NCBI GenBank assembly: GCA_963920525.1
Contig: OY986435.1
Coordinates: 275,798,848-275,862,847 of the forward strand
Direction of reading: 5' to 3'
Origin: Dichetophora obliterata
Taxonomy: Eukaryota > Arthropoda > Insecta > Diptera > Sciomyzidae
DNA: 64,000 bases
Shown one piece after another: positions 34,698-49,090 of the stretch. The notes beneath the pieces were generated by a model, which was not told the origin of the DNA, did no database searches, and worked only from the letters and a program-made list of their open reading frames with translations. The position numbers were made by a program, and so were the translations under genes. Numbering within the stretch: position 1 is the first letter of the stretch; every line of letters starts with the position of its first letter.

Positions 34698-34829
34698 AAA
34701 ATAGCTGAAGAATTTTGAGTAATGTGCTAGATTTTTTGGAGTCTTGGAAGCGGTTCAAGTAATGAAGAATTGTTTAGCAAAATCAGGTCCTTTTATTTTC
34801 ACCCTTCCAACATTTCTTCATAACACACA

Positions 34830-35045
34830 CACTCCGCCTATCAGCCATCTTTCTGGAGGTCCCCATAAAAAAATCACAAAATATTTAAAAAAGTGTCCAA
34901 AATAATTCATATCTCTTCCGAGTTGACCCCGAATTGATTGATTAAAGGGCCAAGTATATTATATATATTCTATCCCAATATTTATTTCAGACAAAGCCAC
35001 CTTCTATCTGCCGCTCTTCTGATGTTTATGGGGACACCAGATTTC
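34830..35045. repeat. Inverted repeat around TCTGGNGGTCCCCATAAA
   Basis: TCTGGAGGTCCCCATAAA near 34851 pairs with TTTATGGGGACACCAGA near 35017, bounding about 180 bp. CACTCCGCCTATC / GCCGCTC outside may extend it weakly. Function unknown. Confidence 0.4.
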
Positions 35046-36350
35046 AAGGAGTATGAAGGTTTTATCATATTGTAAATATAAATCGGTATTATATATGATG
35101 AACAGACTATGAGATAAACAGCAACGATAGTTCTGTTATATGTTTTATACATACAAAAACAATAGAGTTCAGTTACTACAGATGTTTCGCAAAAAATGTC
35201 AAAGTTATAGCTGCAACAATCAGAAATTTTTTAATTTTTTTCAAATTTCCTCTTTTCCATAAGAATTTGTGGACATATTATTGGCTAAAGTAATGCTCTT
35301 TTATATGAAAACAAAAAAATTAAAAGTATTAATTATTCCAAGCCCAAAGCGTTATTCTTAATTTCATGGGCTAAAAATTCGTCAAGTTACAAAATTCTCT
35401 TACAAATTAAGAAAATAACAATAGGTCTGCTGTTCCAGTACTTTTGTACCAAAAACGTGCAAGTTGAAAGACTTGAATGAGAAAATTCAAAAATTTAACC
35501 TACTGACTAACACACAATCATGGTACAAATAAACAGGTAGCAAATAACTCCTGTCAAAAACAGCTGTTAGTGAAACAAAGCGAAAATTTAAGCAAGTGTC
35601 AAAAACAAACATTATAAAAATTCAATGGACGCATTCAGCAGAGTCAACAGTCGGCAACTAAAATAAATAAAATAAAACATATATTGTTAAGAAAAAACAA
35701 TAAAACATTGATTTTCATGCTAGATGCCGCACTCTTACTTATCACGGCAGCATACTTTTCTTATAGATTTTGAGACTCTTAAAACAAAAATAGCAAAAAC
35801 AAATTTTTCTATGGAAAGGTTTTTAAGAAAAAATTTTTAAAGTTTTTTCGTTTTTTCCAATATAGTGTCATATATTTGAATATATGTATCTTGGATACCA
35901 CTTATCCAAATTTTATAATTAAGCCTATCAATTTTAGACTTATAAAATGTCCTCCATGTTTGTTCAGCAAATTTTTTCATTTCAATGAGTAGTTTTTGCG
36001 CTATCAAAAGAAATATTTTGAAAAAAATAATTTTTTACGTACAAATAAGTACGTTAAAAATGTCTTCAAAAATTCATAAAAAATTTAAAACTACAAAAAG
36101 AGGAAAATTATTTCTTTTGCTCTTAAGAATACATTTTTAATAAAGAACATAAGCTTTAATAAGAACAAAAAGGAATACGAGGAAAAATAAGAGCAGGATA
36201 TGCATTATTAATGATATGTTTGCACCTGATGTTAAACAAAACCATTTTTTTAATAAAGTGCTAAATGCTAAAATGCAATGAAATAAGAGTCTTTTGTACC
36301 AATTTTTGCATAGTTTATAAGCATGTCTCGATAATTTTCTGTGTATTCCG
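35046..36350. other. Intron DNA without recognised features
   Basis: AT-rich; nothing recognised. Confidence 0.45.
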
Positions 36351-36359
36351 GGTACCTAT

Positions 36360-36920
36360 TGTTTCCAGAAAACCAGGAAACAGCCAACAGAAACAAATTC
36401 CAGGCAGATTTTTCTTGAGAAGATAAGAATGCTTGGTTTCATCGCTACAGAGCTGATTTGTGGGTCATCGAACTTCCGTGCTTTTTCTCAATGATAGTTT
36501 TGGAAAAAATGTTTTTAAAAAAATGAACGCTTCTCCTTCAATATTTAGAGTTCTAATAAAAGTTTTTATTAGTCCCAATTTGATACACAAACCTGGAAAA
36601 ATAATGTTTTCTATTTTAACCAGAGCAACATATTTGACGAAGTGTCTTCTAACTTTCATGTATTTTTTTTTTTGGCCAGACCGTCTTAACAAATGCTCGG
36701 CACGAGCTCGACTGTCCCAAAGTCAGAGAAAACAACAATATTTTGTGTTCGGGACAAACTTTCCACTCATGCTCTTTTTACTTAATAGGGCTGTTCACAA
36801 TCCGGTGCAAATAGTCTTGCATCATAGCATCTGCCAAATGGTAGAGTATGTTTTTACTCTGCACATACAAAATATACAGAGATGCATTTACTGCGATATT
36901 GGAAATATGCAACACTAAAA
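36360..36920 (-). pseudogene. Probable Tc1-like transposon N-terminal remnant
   Basis: The minus strand reads RHFVKYVALV, LCIKLGLI, FIRTLNIEG and, after a break, a segment of KP...RKICLEFV type. These resemble the spacing of the second helix-turn-helix and linker of Tc1 transposases (LCIKLGL... VRRTLN... KPFLSKKHRKARLEFA). No catalytic motif is visible, and stops and frameshifts are present. The plus-strand 152-codon frame over the same interval looks like a shadow. This is a resemblance call only. Confidence 0.4.
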
Positions 36921-37439
36921 CCCATATTTTATATTTACTTTACATATTCAATACTAAATTACAAACTGACAGCTGATAAAGAAAAGTAAAAAAAAAAACT
37001 GATTTGGAAGATAAACGAATCAAAAACAAATTAATGGTGCCTTAAAGCTTTTTTTTCGACATAAAATTGATTTAAGCAAAATTTCCAGTAGAAAATAATT
37101 AAGCTTTTCATGCAATCATCTGTGAATTTCATGTTTTACAACAAGTGTATCAAAGTAAACTGAAAAAGACTGATCACAATTGATAGGAAATTTTAACAAT
37201 TGCCCAAGTTTGCAATCGCAAATACACTAGATTGTGAATTGCCCTACTGCTTTAAACAATTTTGACATTGTCTCATAAGATTCCTTCATATCGACAGCAT
37301 GTTAAAACATGCTTCAAACGAACACAAACTAAAATACAGGTCATCACTCAGAGATGCCACCTGTCTTAAACCACAGATATTTTTGGATCGACTTTTCTGA
37401 GTATGACATGACCAAAAATGTAAAAAACAGTAAAATGCC

Positions 37440-37612
37440 CAATTTTAGTACCTTCACTCAAATGCATCACTACCTGAAAAGCAGTTGACAATTTTTATAA
37501 AAATTTATTATTTTTTAACTTCAAATTTTGTTTTTAAAAGTCACAACAAACACATAGAAATATTAAAAATACTGGATGATTATTGTCAAGTTGACAGAAT
37601 AGGGCTGTAAAA
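37440..37612 (+). repeat. Dispersed repeat shared with 55.8-56.6 kb
   Basis: TGAAAAGCAGTTGACAATTTT through ACAAACACATAGAAATATT to CAGAATAGGGCTGT. An inverted copy lies at about 55828-55980 and a same-orientation partial copy at about 56520-56615. Confidence 0.75.
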
Positions 37613-37887
37613 ATCTATAAGAAAAATATAATGGGATAACTTTCATATAGTGGGATAACAAAAACAGTGGCGCATAGTGTTACTATACATAAATTTAATG
37701 TTGAAAATTTAACCAGTTATATAAGTGATATACTAATTTATTCAAATGTAGAACGATATGAGTCAATTTTGTGGCAAAAAATGGCGAAGAACAAATGCCG
37801 TGTCAGAAAAAATTGATTTATCTATTTAAAACAATTTGAGCTGTTTACTAAGCCTAGGATTTGGTATACCGAAAATTCCAAGAGTTT

Positions 37888-38116
37888 GTAAAGATCATTA
37901 AAAACCATTGCTTAAGTGAAGGAAGCGTTTTTGAGCAAGCGCTGGACAAGTGCAGAGAAAATGTACTGCAGATTCTTCCTTCTCCACATCTCTACAGCTT
38001 CTGCAGAATCGTTGTGGGGGTTGTTCAATCTCTGAGCGTGTCTGCCAATCAGGCAGTGTCCTATAAGAAGGATACATACCAGAGAACTGCACAAGCCTAC
38101 TTGAAGCCTTTTTCAA
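37888..38116 (-). pseudogene. LINE C-terminus fragment
   Basis: Minus-strand frames combine to IGHCLIGRHAQRL and CRSCRDVEKEE... HFLCTCPALAQKR, the same Cys-Cys-His-Cys tail as at 25320-25395. Frameshifted and isolated. Confidence 0.75.
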
Positions 38117-38340
38117 GTACTTGCTTAAAATACAAGTTCAAGCTAGCTTGGTCTTGATAATTTTGAATCAAGTATAGCTTGTAATTGAATAAAAATAAGC
38201 CCACTATAGCTTGCGACTTGGAAGTATGCTAGCTTATAAGCGAACGGCACGAAGTTTCAAGTAAAAAAAAGCTTAATGCCTTCGGCAAAAAGCTTGAAAA
38301 GCTTGAAATTAAAGGCAAGTATCCAATTAAAGCAAGTATC
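38117..38340. repeat. AAGCTT/GCTTGAA-rich low-complexity block
   Basis: A dozen or more AGCTT and AAGTA words in about 220 bp next to the LINE fragment. Origin unknown. Confidence 0.4.
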
Positions 38341-39913
<1,573 letters not shown>

Positions 39914-40071
39914 TTATAATATTAAATGGAGTTAAAGTAGTTACAATATAATTAGTTAAAATATAAAAGTACAGATAAAATTGGGCGTGTTAATCAGAAT
40001 TTTCACCATTTTTATACTAGCACGCGTACTGCGTAAAGGCCAATTTACATTGTCCTACTGTGTGTTACGAC

Positions 40072-41767
40072 TAGGGGTCCAATCCCGGAAGCTTTCCCGG
40101 AAAATCTCAATCCCGGGATCCCGGGATTAGTTCGGGATTGAAAGTTTTAAGAATTAAATAATTTTAAACCTTTTTAAAACAATTTTTTATTATGAATTTC
40201 TTGAAACTAAAAAATGTAAATTAATTCATTTATAAGGTAACAAAAACAAATTAAAACACATTAGGGGAATTCACAATTGCGTTATTGTATTGCGTGGTAT
40301 TGATACCACACCTTACCGAGCGGTTTTTATATTTTTTGTTGTTCTACATGAAATGTCTACAAACCAAAAAAGTGTGGTTGATTTTAAGTGTGGTGGATTT
40401 TAAGTAGCCCAATGATATGTTTAACTAACGTGGTTTTTAAGGTTCTATAAACAACTGATCGGTTGCCAGTTATTTTCTGATTGCAAAAATGGAAGAAGCT
40501 CAAAATGCAAGTTAGACTTTTTTATGCTATATATTAATAAAATATACAAAATTGGATAGTTAATGTATTTGCATAGTAACAAAAAGCTATAGTGGGAGGT
40601 TCCCATTCAATTAAGAATAACCTTATTGTTAATAAACATACAAAACTTAAATTATAATAATAGTATTAATATAACCCTTTCAGTGGATTTGCCCAATGTA
40701 TTGGACACATCAGAAACTCATTTTTATATGTATTTGTTTTGCAAAGCTTTTGTTTAAATTAAATTCTTTGGTTCTATAAAAAAAAGAACCAACATGATAA
40801 CAATAAATTTAGAGAGATATTTGACATAAAAGTCAAATTTATGGTTTTTTATCTTTTTTGGCTTTAATGATTAGAATATTAAGAGGGTTTAAGAAACAAA
40901 GATCTAAAGGGTTGAAAAACCTTCAAGGGATTAATAAAAAGACTTTGTGCCGTCCAGAAGCAAAATAATTTTTTCTTTGCACAAACTTGCAAAAAGTAAG
41001 TATCGCAGGTTAAAATCAAAGGTATGTTTGTTCATCTTTTAAGGACCTAAATGATAAGAATATTACCTCAAAAAAATTATTTTGTTCTTAGTTTAGCCTA
41101 GCCATTGAAAGGGTTAAAGAACAAATATATAAAAAAATAAAATACATAATAGTTTAAGGTATTACTATATAAATGTTAAATATTTTTTGTACACCGTGTT
41201 CATGATTTTTTGTGTTTAAGGCATATTAATTTTGGAAAGGCTTTTCAAAATTAAATTTTTTGTTTTAATTATTTTTGAAGTAATTATTAAGCTGATCAAC
41301 GTATTTCATTTTTTATTTGAAAGTTTTGTTCAGATATTATTACAAATATAACCAACTAATGAGAAGCACCGTTCTGATTCTATGCTAGTTGTATAAATAG
41401 TTGTACGATAATCGTAAGCAATTTGTAAGTTTCGATCACGATTGCCTTCACCACAAAAAAAAATTATTTCCTAAGTCAGAATATCTGACAATTTTGAAAT
41501 ACATAGCATACTTCCCGATGTTGCAATTTTTCTAAAACTTTGCAAAGTCTTGGCACCTGTGCTTCACACTCATCGTCCTAACAATCTTTTTCACCCTCAA
41601 TAAAAGTTTTTTCTTATTCTATATTCATATCCACTTAAAATTAAATGTTTGCATTTACATAAATATTTGTAATAGTAATTTATTATTTAATTTCCCGGGA
41701 TCCTGAAAGACAATCCCGGGATTTAAAGAGGCTTAAATCATCCGGGATCCCGGGATTGACTTACCTA
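40072..41767. mobile_element. Non-autonomous hAT-like element with 8-bp target duplication
   Basis: Flanked by GTTACGAC on both sides (40064-40071 and 41768-41775). Ends are TAGGGGTCCAATCCCGG and the complement of TAGGTAAGTCAATCCCGG, with several subterminal copies of AATCCCGGGATCCCGGGATT. An 8-bp duplication and subterminal repeats are hAT traits. No transposase remains in 1.7 kb. The uninterrupted form of the target can be read in the inverted end near 43682-43716. Confidence 0.88.
40675..41113. mobile_element. piggyBac-like MITE nested in the hAT element
   Basis: Ends are CCCTTTCAGTGGATTTGCC and the complement of CCCTTTCAATGGCTAGGC, flanked by ATAA (mutated TTAA) and TTAA. 439 bp, non-coding. 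Confidence 0.82.
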
Positions 41768-42208
41768 GTTACGACATATAAGATAGAAGGTATAAATGAA
41801 TTTCATCATAATGTTATTTTTAATTTTTGTATGAGCAAATTAATTTTTCTTTTACTATCTCGCAGAGTCGGATCACACTTTTATACTTTACACTTTGATT
41901 AAACTTGAAATTTGTGAAATGAATCGCATGTACCTCAGTAAAATAATTATATGTGCAACACTTCAAATGCAAATCTAAGCAAAAACAACTTAATTTGTTT
42001 TTATATTATTTTTTTATTGAAATAGTATTAAGGAAGCATATGTAAAACTAGATATATCTTATTTAAAAAACTTGTTGTTTTTAAAAAAAATTATAATGCA
42101 TTAAAAAAGTTCATAGAAAATATTTATATGTTTATTATAAACCTATCAAAACCTATTTTTATTGATTTTATGGAATAAAATATAAATGTATATAGGTTTT
42201 ATATAAGA

Positions 42209-43200
42209 ATGTCTTCCTTTCTTATATATGACTTGGTTAAGCGTGAAAGACATGAAGTACATCAACGATCTGAGGATGGAGCCATCAATTTTCTGCCATA
42301 CATCTTAAATAACTGTTTTCAGATGCTTCATCGACTCGAACTAGTACCCGTTTTTATAAACTTGGGCCTAAAGAATGCCCCACAGCTTTTCGATAGGATT
42401 CAAGTCATGACTAACAGCAGGTCACTACAGTACGGGTATATTTCAGATTTATTGAATTTTGTGGCTCGGGAAGCATTTGTTGCTGCGTTTTCATGCTGAA
42501 AATTGCAGTTATCCTGATATTTATAGCATGTGAACTCAATAAACACATCATCTAATAACTCAATTTACATTTGTGCATTCGATTTGCACGAAATTAATAA
42601 CAGGGGAGATTTTCAAAGTATCTGAAACCGGTTGAAATCAATGATCCCCACCCATGGTTACGCGCATACCTAATTTGTCGTGGCTATCGCAAATTGTGCC
42701 GGTATATCTGGCAACCGTTAGCCCCGTCAAGGTTGAACCTTTTCTCATCACTTAATATGACATTCCCAAATTCTTTCTCACAAAATTTGTATTTTTCGGC
42801 ATATGCTAGACTGGCCGCAATGTGTCATGGTAGAAGCCTGGGTTGAGAGAAGGGCCATTCATAACTGATGTTGGCATTTTCATCCCGAATTTGTTGGATT
42901 CTGCTTCTAGTAACTCTTAGACCCTAATACGTAGCAATTTCACCACAACTCATCCCTTTCTGCACAGCAAAACGTCGGATTCGTCTTTTGTGCCATTGGT
43001 CAATCACTGATTTTCTTTCACTGCTCTTGATTATAGCATAGTTGCCAGGGTATTTTAAAAAATTTGTTATGGTTTTTCGAAGACGATTTGTCCTGGCAGC
43101 TATAGCACCTACTTTTATGCTGGCTTTATTCAAGCCTTTTATATTTCAACGATTTTCTTCAGATAAAGTGGTTCCACTTGGCATTTTTATTTGAAATATA
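42209..43200 (-). pseudogene. Tc1-like transposase remnant
   Basis: The minus strand shows an N-terminal HTH segment IAARTNRLRKTITNFLK and a second HTH with KRRIRRFAVQKGMSCGEIAT at 42924-43133. Then come a KYKFCEKEFGNVILSDEKRFN-type segment near 42730-42800 (first catalytic Asp) and degraded downstream sequence to about 42209. Stops and frameshifts are throughout. It is a different Tc1 subfamily from the copy at 1-1950. Confidence 0.75.
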
Positions 43201-43737
43201 AAATAACTCTAAAATGTGCTCATATTTTGTTCCAAAAATGTATTGCCGCTATGTTAATGAGCTTTCTTACTAAGGTTATCAAAAAAAAAAAGGCGTAATT
43301 TCTACGTTATAACAGTTAAAACAGCAATTGTGCACATATTTGCACATATAAAAATATTTGTGCACATATAAATACTTCACTAAGGTATATGCAATCAAAG
43401 CCTCTCCAAATTTTAGTTAGCTGCAAAATCGCTTCCTTCTGCCATTCCATCTGAAAATACATTATGGGTTTAAAAAAATACCCACTAAAATAATAAACTC
43501 CAAGTAGTTTTATGGTAGAATGCATCTCTGTTTGAATAGAATGTGTAATAGAATTAAAAACCTAAAAAAAAAAATGTATTACGACATACAAAAAAAAAAA
43601 AACAAAACAGATTCGAACACACATTATTTTCTGTTGTTTACACCATCTCACATTATTCTCTCACACATGAAAATTTCGACTTGTCGTAACACACAGCAGG
43701 ACAATGTAAAGCAGCCTTAAGGAGTGCAATTAATTTA

Positions 43738-44420
43738 TCACTCCATTTGTAACGCCCATAAGGAGGCGTGAAAGGTAGAGACAAGTGTTTATATGGTTGA
43801 ACACCACCATCTCAACCTTGTCCGTCTGGCTGTTTGTCGTCACATTTACGTTTCTATCCAAAAAATAAAATTCAAGTTTGAAAATAAGCCTACCTCCCAT
43901 ACAAAGTGACTAGATAAAAACGGTAAATCCCTCGAAACGCTTCAAAATGACTTTAACGACTTTTAATTTTTCCCAAAAGCCTTGATCTCAAATTAAAAAT
44001 TCGCCTGCTACCAATAGAAAGAGACTTTATAACAATGTTTGAAATGACTTGCAATGACTTAAAATTTCGGACATAAGCTTAACTCTCAACTACGCAGTCT
44101 GAGTTTGAAATTTGGTAAAATCATATCAAAACCTTGCCTACTTCCCATAAAAAGTGTCTATACAAATAAGGTTAGATCCTTATATTCACAAATACGCACT
44201 CTGAGTTTGAAATTTAGCAAAATGGAATGCAAACTCTGTCTAACTTCTGTACAAAATGACGTCATCAATAAAGCAAGATCTCTATAAATTATAAAAAAAT
44301 TTATGCACTAACTAGATGTTTAAGAAGTAAGGTTAGATATTTAAAACATGCTCTGAATCTGAACAATTTTCATTTTGAATTAACGTCTCCCAAACAAAGT
44401 GACATCATTAAGGGAAAACC
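43738..44420 (-). repeat. Modular dispersed repeat, copy 2 (inverted)
   Basis: The reverse complement of the 18190-19020 repeat. CCCATAAGGAGGCGTG and CTTGTCCGTCTGGCTGTTTG come first, then about four modules with CTCCCATACAAAGTGAC / TTCGGACATAAG-type cores. The two copies lie on opposite sides of exon 3 in inverted orientation. Confidence 0.75.
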
Positions 44421-45505
44421 TGCTCCAGAACAACGGTTTTTCAATAATTTTTTACAAAAAACTGAGAGTACTATATTTATAACATTAAATGAAATTATAT
44501 ATTAACACTAATGTTGAACTAATGTGAACTTTTTTATAAGAAAAGAAACGGCTAAGACTGCTCCAACTCAGCTCCTTAAATTTGCGCTGTAGAATGCCCA
44601 GCCCCTTGTCGTCAACTGATATCAACCAAACAAATGTATTTCATTAAAATAAGTTCTTACATATTGTATGTGCTTATTTTTAAAGAAAATTTGAAAAAAT
44701 ATTACACTTCCTTTTTTATAGACAAATTATTTCTAGTAGTAATTAATAAAATATAAGGTATATGCAAAGGCCAGCCAATACGTTAAAAATATCTGTACAA
44801 AATTTCAAGTTGATACCTTTATTACTTTTTGAGTTACATTCGACAGCGCGGGAAAAAATGTTTCTTGTACTCGATGCTCTCGACGCTCATCAATCCTGAT
44901 TTGCAAAAAAAAAAAAATGCAAAAAATGAAAGTTTTGGAGAAGGTTCCCCCTAAAATTCCAAAACATTCATAGCTAAGAATACACTAAAAAAATAATGTT
45001 TGGGGTAATTTAATTTAGGTCCAACCAAAGATTATTTCTTACTAGTTTTCTATTAAACTTTTTTCTCTCAAGTCCAACCCTGAGATAAAATAAATATGAT
45101 GAAACAAATTTTTGTCTTCTAAAAAAAACACAAAAAATAATTTATTCACCTTTTTGGCATTTGTAAATGATGAGAACTCTACCATTATTTTCTCACAAAA
45201 AATGTTAAATTTTATTTTTTTTTTTTTTTTTATTTTGTTCTGAGATAAATATTAGTGTATGCAAAATATTCCCACAATCACATGAATTAATTCTTCACTA
45301 TTTCACTCTTTCACTCCACTCCAAGTACAAGCAGGCTCTATTTCTATGTGAATCATGCTTAAATTTTCAAGCAGTTCGTTTTGTATCTCTGGCTGTATAG
45401 TTAGTTGTACACCAACATACACAGACACAGACCCATTCACAGAAACCACCACCTGCCACTTTGTTTGTTGTTTACCCTCAACACTCAACATCAATTTTCA
45501 CTTAC

Positions 45506-45740
45506 CAGCTCCCGATTGTCCGAATACGAAATTATCTGGCCTAAATAGTTGTCCCATTGGTGATTGACGAACAGAGTCCATTGTACCCGGTTCCAAATCG
45601 ATCAGAACTGCACGTGGCACATATTTGCCATTGTTCGCTTCGGTATAGTAGACATCGATGCGTTCTAGTTGCAAATCGCTTTCACCATGGTACATGCCAT
45701 TGGGATTAATGCCATGTTCATCGGAGATGATTTCCCAAAA
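45506..45740 (-). CDS. betaTub: beta-tubulin exon 2 (residues about 20-98)
   Basis: Seen: on the minus strand an acceptor ending TTTACAG leads into codons for [15 protein letters not shown], followed by the beta-tubulin N-terminal domain through [22 protein letters not shown] and GQSGAG. It ends at a G|GTAAGT donor in phase 1 (235 nt, 78 codons plus one base). Known: this is the GTP-binding N-terminal domain of beta-tubulin, which dimerises with alpha-tubulin in microtubules; GQSGAG is part of the nucleotide pocket. The start at residue 20 matches the usual fly intron after codon 19, so the first exon (about 57 nt) is missing; I looked upstream to 64000 by eye and did not find it. NPNGMYHGE and SVRQSP resemble the Drosophila 97EF/60D group more than 56D or 85D, but the paralogue is tentative. 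The reading frame is intact. Confidence 0.95.
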
Positions 45741-45816
45741 CTGTAAAAAATAAATAAAACGATTGCAATGGTAAATTTAAAGATAAACTATTTCTTAATA
45801 AATAATCAATATTAGG

Positions 45817-45908
45817 TACACTGAAAAAAATCCACATGTTCTAAAATTACGATTATTGTCGTAATTTTTTTCAAGTAAATTTAGGACACATCGATTTTTT
45901 TCTGTGCA
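45817..45908. mobile_element. Tiny hairpin MITE
   Basis: CACTGAAAAAAATC at the left and GATTTTTTTCTGTGCA at the right, with an inner hairpin AAATTACGA / TCGTAATTT. About 92 bp, 75 bp upstream of tubulin exon 2. Its ends resemble those of the 16099-17004 element. Confidence 0.6.
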
Positions 45909-46599
45909 GTATTAGAAGTAGTTATTTAAAGTGATAGATATAATCAAAATACCAAAAATTGTTGGGACAAAAACTGTTTACTAGGGTGTATTGACAAATT
46001 TAGATCGTGTTCTAAGAGGTTTTAAATGTTGTATAGGGTTGTCAAGATCTCCCAAAAAATTTTAGGAAAAAAATGATGTCTTCCTCTCCCCCAAGGACAA
46101 AGTTTTTTTTGAGAAAAATAGTAAGAAATAACGACCTCAAAATGCTTCCAATTTTGTAAGAAATTCTTCAAACATTTCTTTACGAAACACAGTCTAATTA
46201 TATATTTTTAAATCACCAGGAAAAGAAATTTATCTCTGAAAAGTTTTTGAGTTTCCAATCGATGATTTCTAAAATAATAATTATTTTTACCTATTTCCTG
46301 TTATTAAATAAATATCAGAGTTAAAAAATTAGCAAAAACTGAATTTTTCAGAATATTGTGTTTATAAAAATTGCTTACAAAATGTTTTTTTTTAAATAGT
46401 TCCTGAGCTTAATGCTCAAAATATGTACTTTTGAGTGGGATTAAATTTAGTTTCGTATTTTGACAAACATTTTGGACACTTAATAAAAGTAAAAGGAAGT
46501 ATTGCAGTTTTTGCATTTTCTGTAACTTCAATTTGTCCTTATTCAAGGCTCAATACTAAGAGATAGGAAATGTGCATTATATTATTGATGGTTTATTTA

Positions 46600-46990
46600 A
46601 ATTAGGGTGTACCATATAAAACGTGTATGATTTATGGTGCAAAAAATGAAAAGTTTTCCAAATCAGATAAAGTATACATCGATAGATAACTTGTAACATA
46701 ATTAATTTTTGTTTTTTGTGTTGAGGTTTAAATACATGAAGAGAATGTATTTTTTATCATGCAAAAATTAAGTGTCTGATTTCTACAAAACTCAAACTGT
46801 ATTTTTATTGATAGAGAGCATTTCCGCATTTAAGTTAAGGCACATCATAAATAAAATAATGATTTTACATGGTGGTTTATATACTTTTTTTCTCATGATG
46901 CAAATCTGAAAAGTGTTTCTATGCTTTTTTTAGATGCAATTCAAACTGTAATTTTTATCAGCAGGGAGTATTTTTGCAATTATATCAAAT
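46600..46990. repeat. Diverged tandem repeat of about 150 bp, three units
   Basis: Each unit shows TTATGGTGCAAAAAATGAAAAG or a variant, then AAACTGTATTTTTAT and a GATAGA-GCATTT-type segment. Similarity is low but ordered. Confidence 0.45.
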
Positions 46991-49090
46991 AACATCATTA
47001 TACAATATTTAATATTATATAAAAATGAAACTTGTAAATATTGAGCATTTTTGTGGCTGCCGATAAACTCAAGACCCTCTGCACGGATTTATGTGAAATT
47101 TTCATTATTCTTATTATAATTGATTACAGATCAGCGCTCTCTGAGTGTAACTTTTCACATGTATACAAAACTCACAACAAAAGAGAATATAATTCAGTCG
47201 TTTGCTGACGGTGGTGCTGTGAGGACCTATGTCGGAAATATTATGTACACTCTTAAAAAAACCAACTTTTTGATTGGTAGATTCATAATTATTTTGCAAA
47301 TATTTTTTATTTTACTAAGGTTTAATATAATTTAAACATATTGCCTATTAAGATTCTTTGCATTTTTAAATATTATTTCTATTCATTAATATTTTGATGC
47401 TTAATTTGATGAGGTTTTGAATATAATTTTAATGATTCGTACTATATATTAGGATTTAATAATATTGTATTAAAACAAAAATAAAACACCTGAAAAACAG
47501 TGTTTGACTCTTGATCGGAATGTGACTTCTGTTCTGCAGAGAACTTTTCTTGCGAAGCAGAATGTGTAATTTTCCACTGCAAGCAAACTAATATAATTTA
47601 TTTACTAAGAAGAAAATACTGGAGCAATAATGACATAGAAGAAATAGTAAACAATACAAAATCTAAACACATATAATTGTATTTGTGGGGGTATAAATTT
47701 ACAGACTTGAAAATTTAGGTAATTGTAAAAACTATTTCGCTCAGTGTGCGCTATTCGAGAGCGCACCAATACTAAAAATACAAAATAAAATGTGACTGTG
47801 TTAGAATGCCCAGCCCTGTTATAGATGGTTCATTTTGATAGTTGGTTATTACCACTGAAACAACAGACACTAAAGAAGGATATCGAAATCTTATTCGTGC
47901 AGTAAATAAAAATGCACTATACGAAAACTTTGATTCTGATATAGATTCTTCATTATCTTCTTCAAGTTAAATTTATCATATAATAAGTCAAACCATAAAA
48001 AATTACCAAATACCAAACACGGCCATAAAAGTCTACAAATAATTTTTTCCCTCTAATCTATACAAATCGTTGTTCCACTGTGCGATTTTGCGTTCGAAGA
48101 AACATAACAATAACAAGTGACAAAAACGAAAGCAACTAATACCCAGTGGTCAAAAGCAGGGGGCTTCGAAGCGCTCCTAGCAGGCCATCATTTGGATTTT
48201 TTAGCCCTTCCGCACTCATATACAAGCCCATTTACTTTTTTATAAGAAACGAAAAAATTTTCTAGGCCTTCCTCTCCCGTAACTCTAAACAAGCCCTGTT
48301 TGAGAACGCACGTAAGAAAGAAAAGCAATATAAATATCAACCTGGGCTCGAGACCCAGTTTAGGTCTCTCAAAATGCCCACTGGGTATGTATTTATATAC
48401 ATACATATGTAAATTGTACATACATATTATTACACAACAACACATGCAGCACAACAACAAATGAACCGATAACAACAAAATAAGCAGCTACTGAAGCAGT
48501 GTGCATAATTGTTCTCATACGAAAATCTGCATTTTTTCTGTTTAGATTTTGCTATTTTGTGACTTTATTAAATAAGTGACAAAATCCAAAATTCGTTTCA
48601 TTCACAATATGACTGATATTTTGGCATATATTTTAACTTTTTAAAATAAAAATTTAAGGCTGTAGGTATACACTAAAGTGTGAACAAAAACGCTGCATGT
48701 GCTTAAAAAAATTTGTAAAAAAAAGACTCCCAAACAAAAAAACGTAATTCTACGTTAAAACTATAACACGAAAGCATTTGTCACAACATCGAATTTATTT
48801 CAACACTCGTAAAAATAAAGTCTTTACGCCAACAATTTCTATGTTATTAAAACAACAGCATCGCTTTCATTGCAACAATGAATTGTTACAGTTAAATTCC
48901 TTCAAGAGTAAATTTATTTGCTTGAAATCAACCAAAGTGCTAAAAAAATAAATGCACATCCTTGCCATCGATGAGCTTTTCAACCGAATGAAGCTCCTCG
49001 GTGAGAATAAATATATATAGATTTTAGATCCCTAGGCTTAAATTAGGTTGTGCGTCGGGTTTGAAGCCCACCCGTAAAAACCCATTTCAA

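Larger units (their letters stand above)
40037..43716. mobile_element. Composite element bounded by 35-bp inverted ends
   Basis: AAGGCCAATTTACATTGTCC through CTACTGTGTGTTACGAC at 40037-40071 is repeated inverted at 43682-43716 with few changes. The interior holds a hAT element (40072-41767), which interrupts immediately after the left end, and a Tc1-like remnant (about 42209-43200). It may be the carcass of that Tc1-like element plus later insertions. Confidence 0.6.
45741..49058. other. betaTub: Tubulin intron 1, upstream part
   Basis: It begins at the exon 2 acceptor. It contains a hairpin MITE at 45817-45908 and a diverged tandem array at 46600-46990. A short open tail at 47843-47974 (ending in a Ser run) has no recognised family. 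No exon 1 was found here. Otherwise AT-rich without features. Confidence 0.55.

Noticed and set aside
36460..36918. 152-codon plus-strand frame as a gene
   Set aside because: No family resemblance, biased composition, and the opposite strand looks more like a degraded Tc1 transposase.
47843..47974. Short open tail ending DSDIDSSLSSSS as the end of a real gene
   Set aside because: It looks coding-like at the codon level but is only about 44 codons, has no upstream exon I can support, and matches no family I recognise. Possibly transposon debris.
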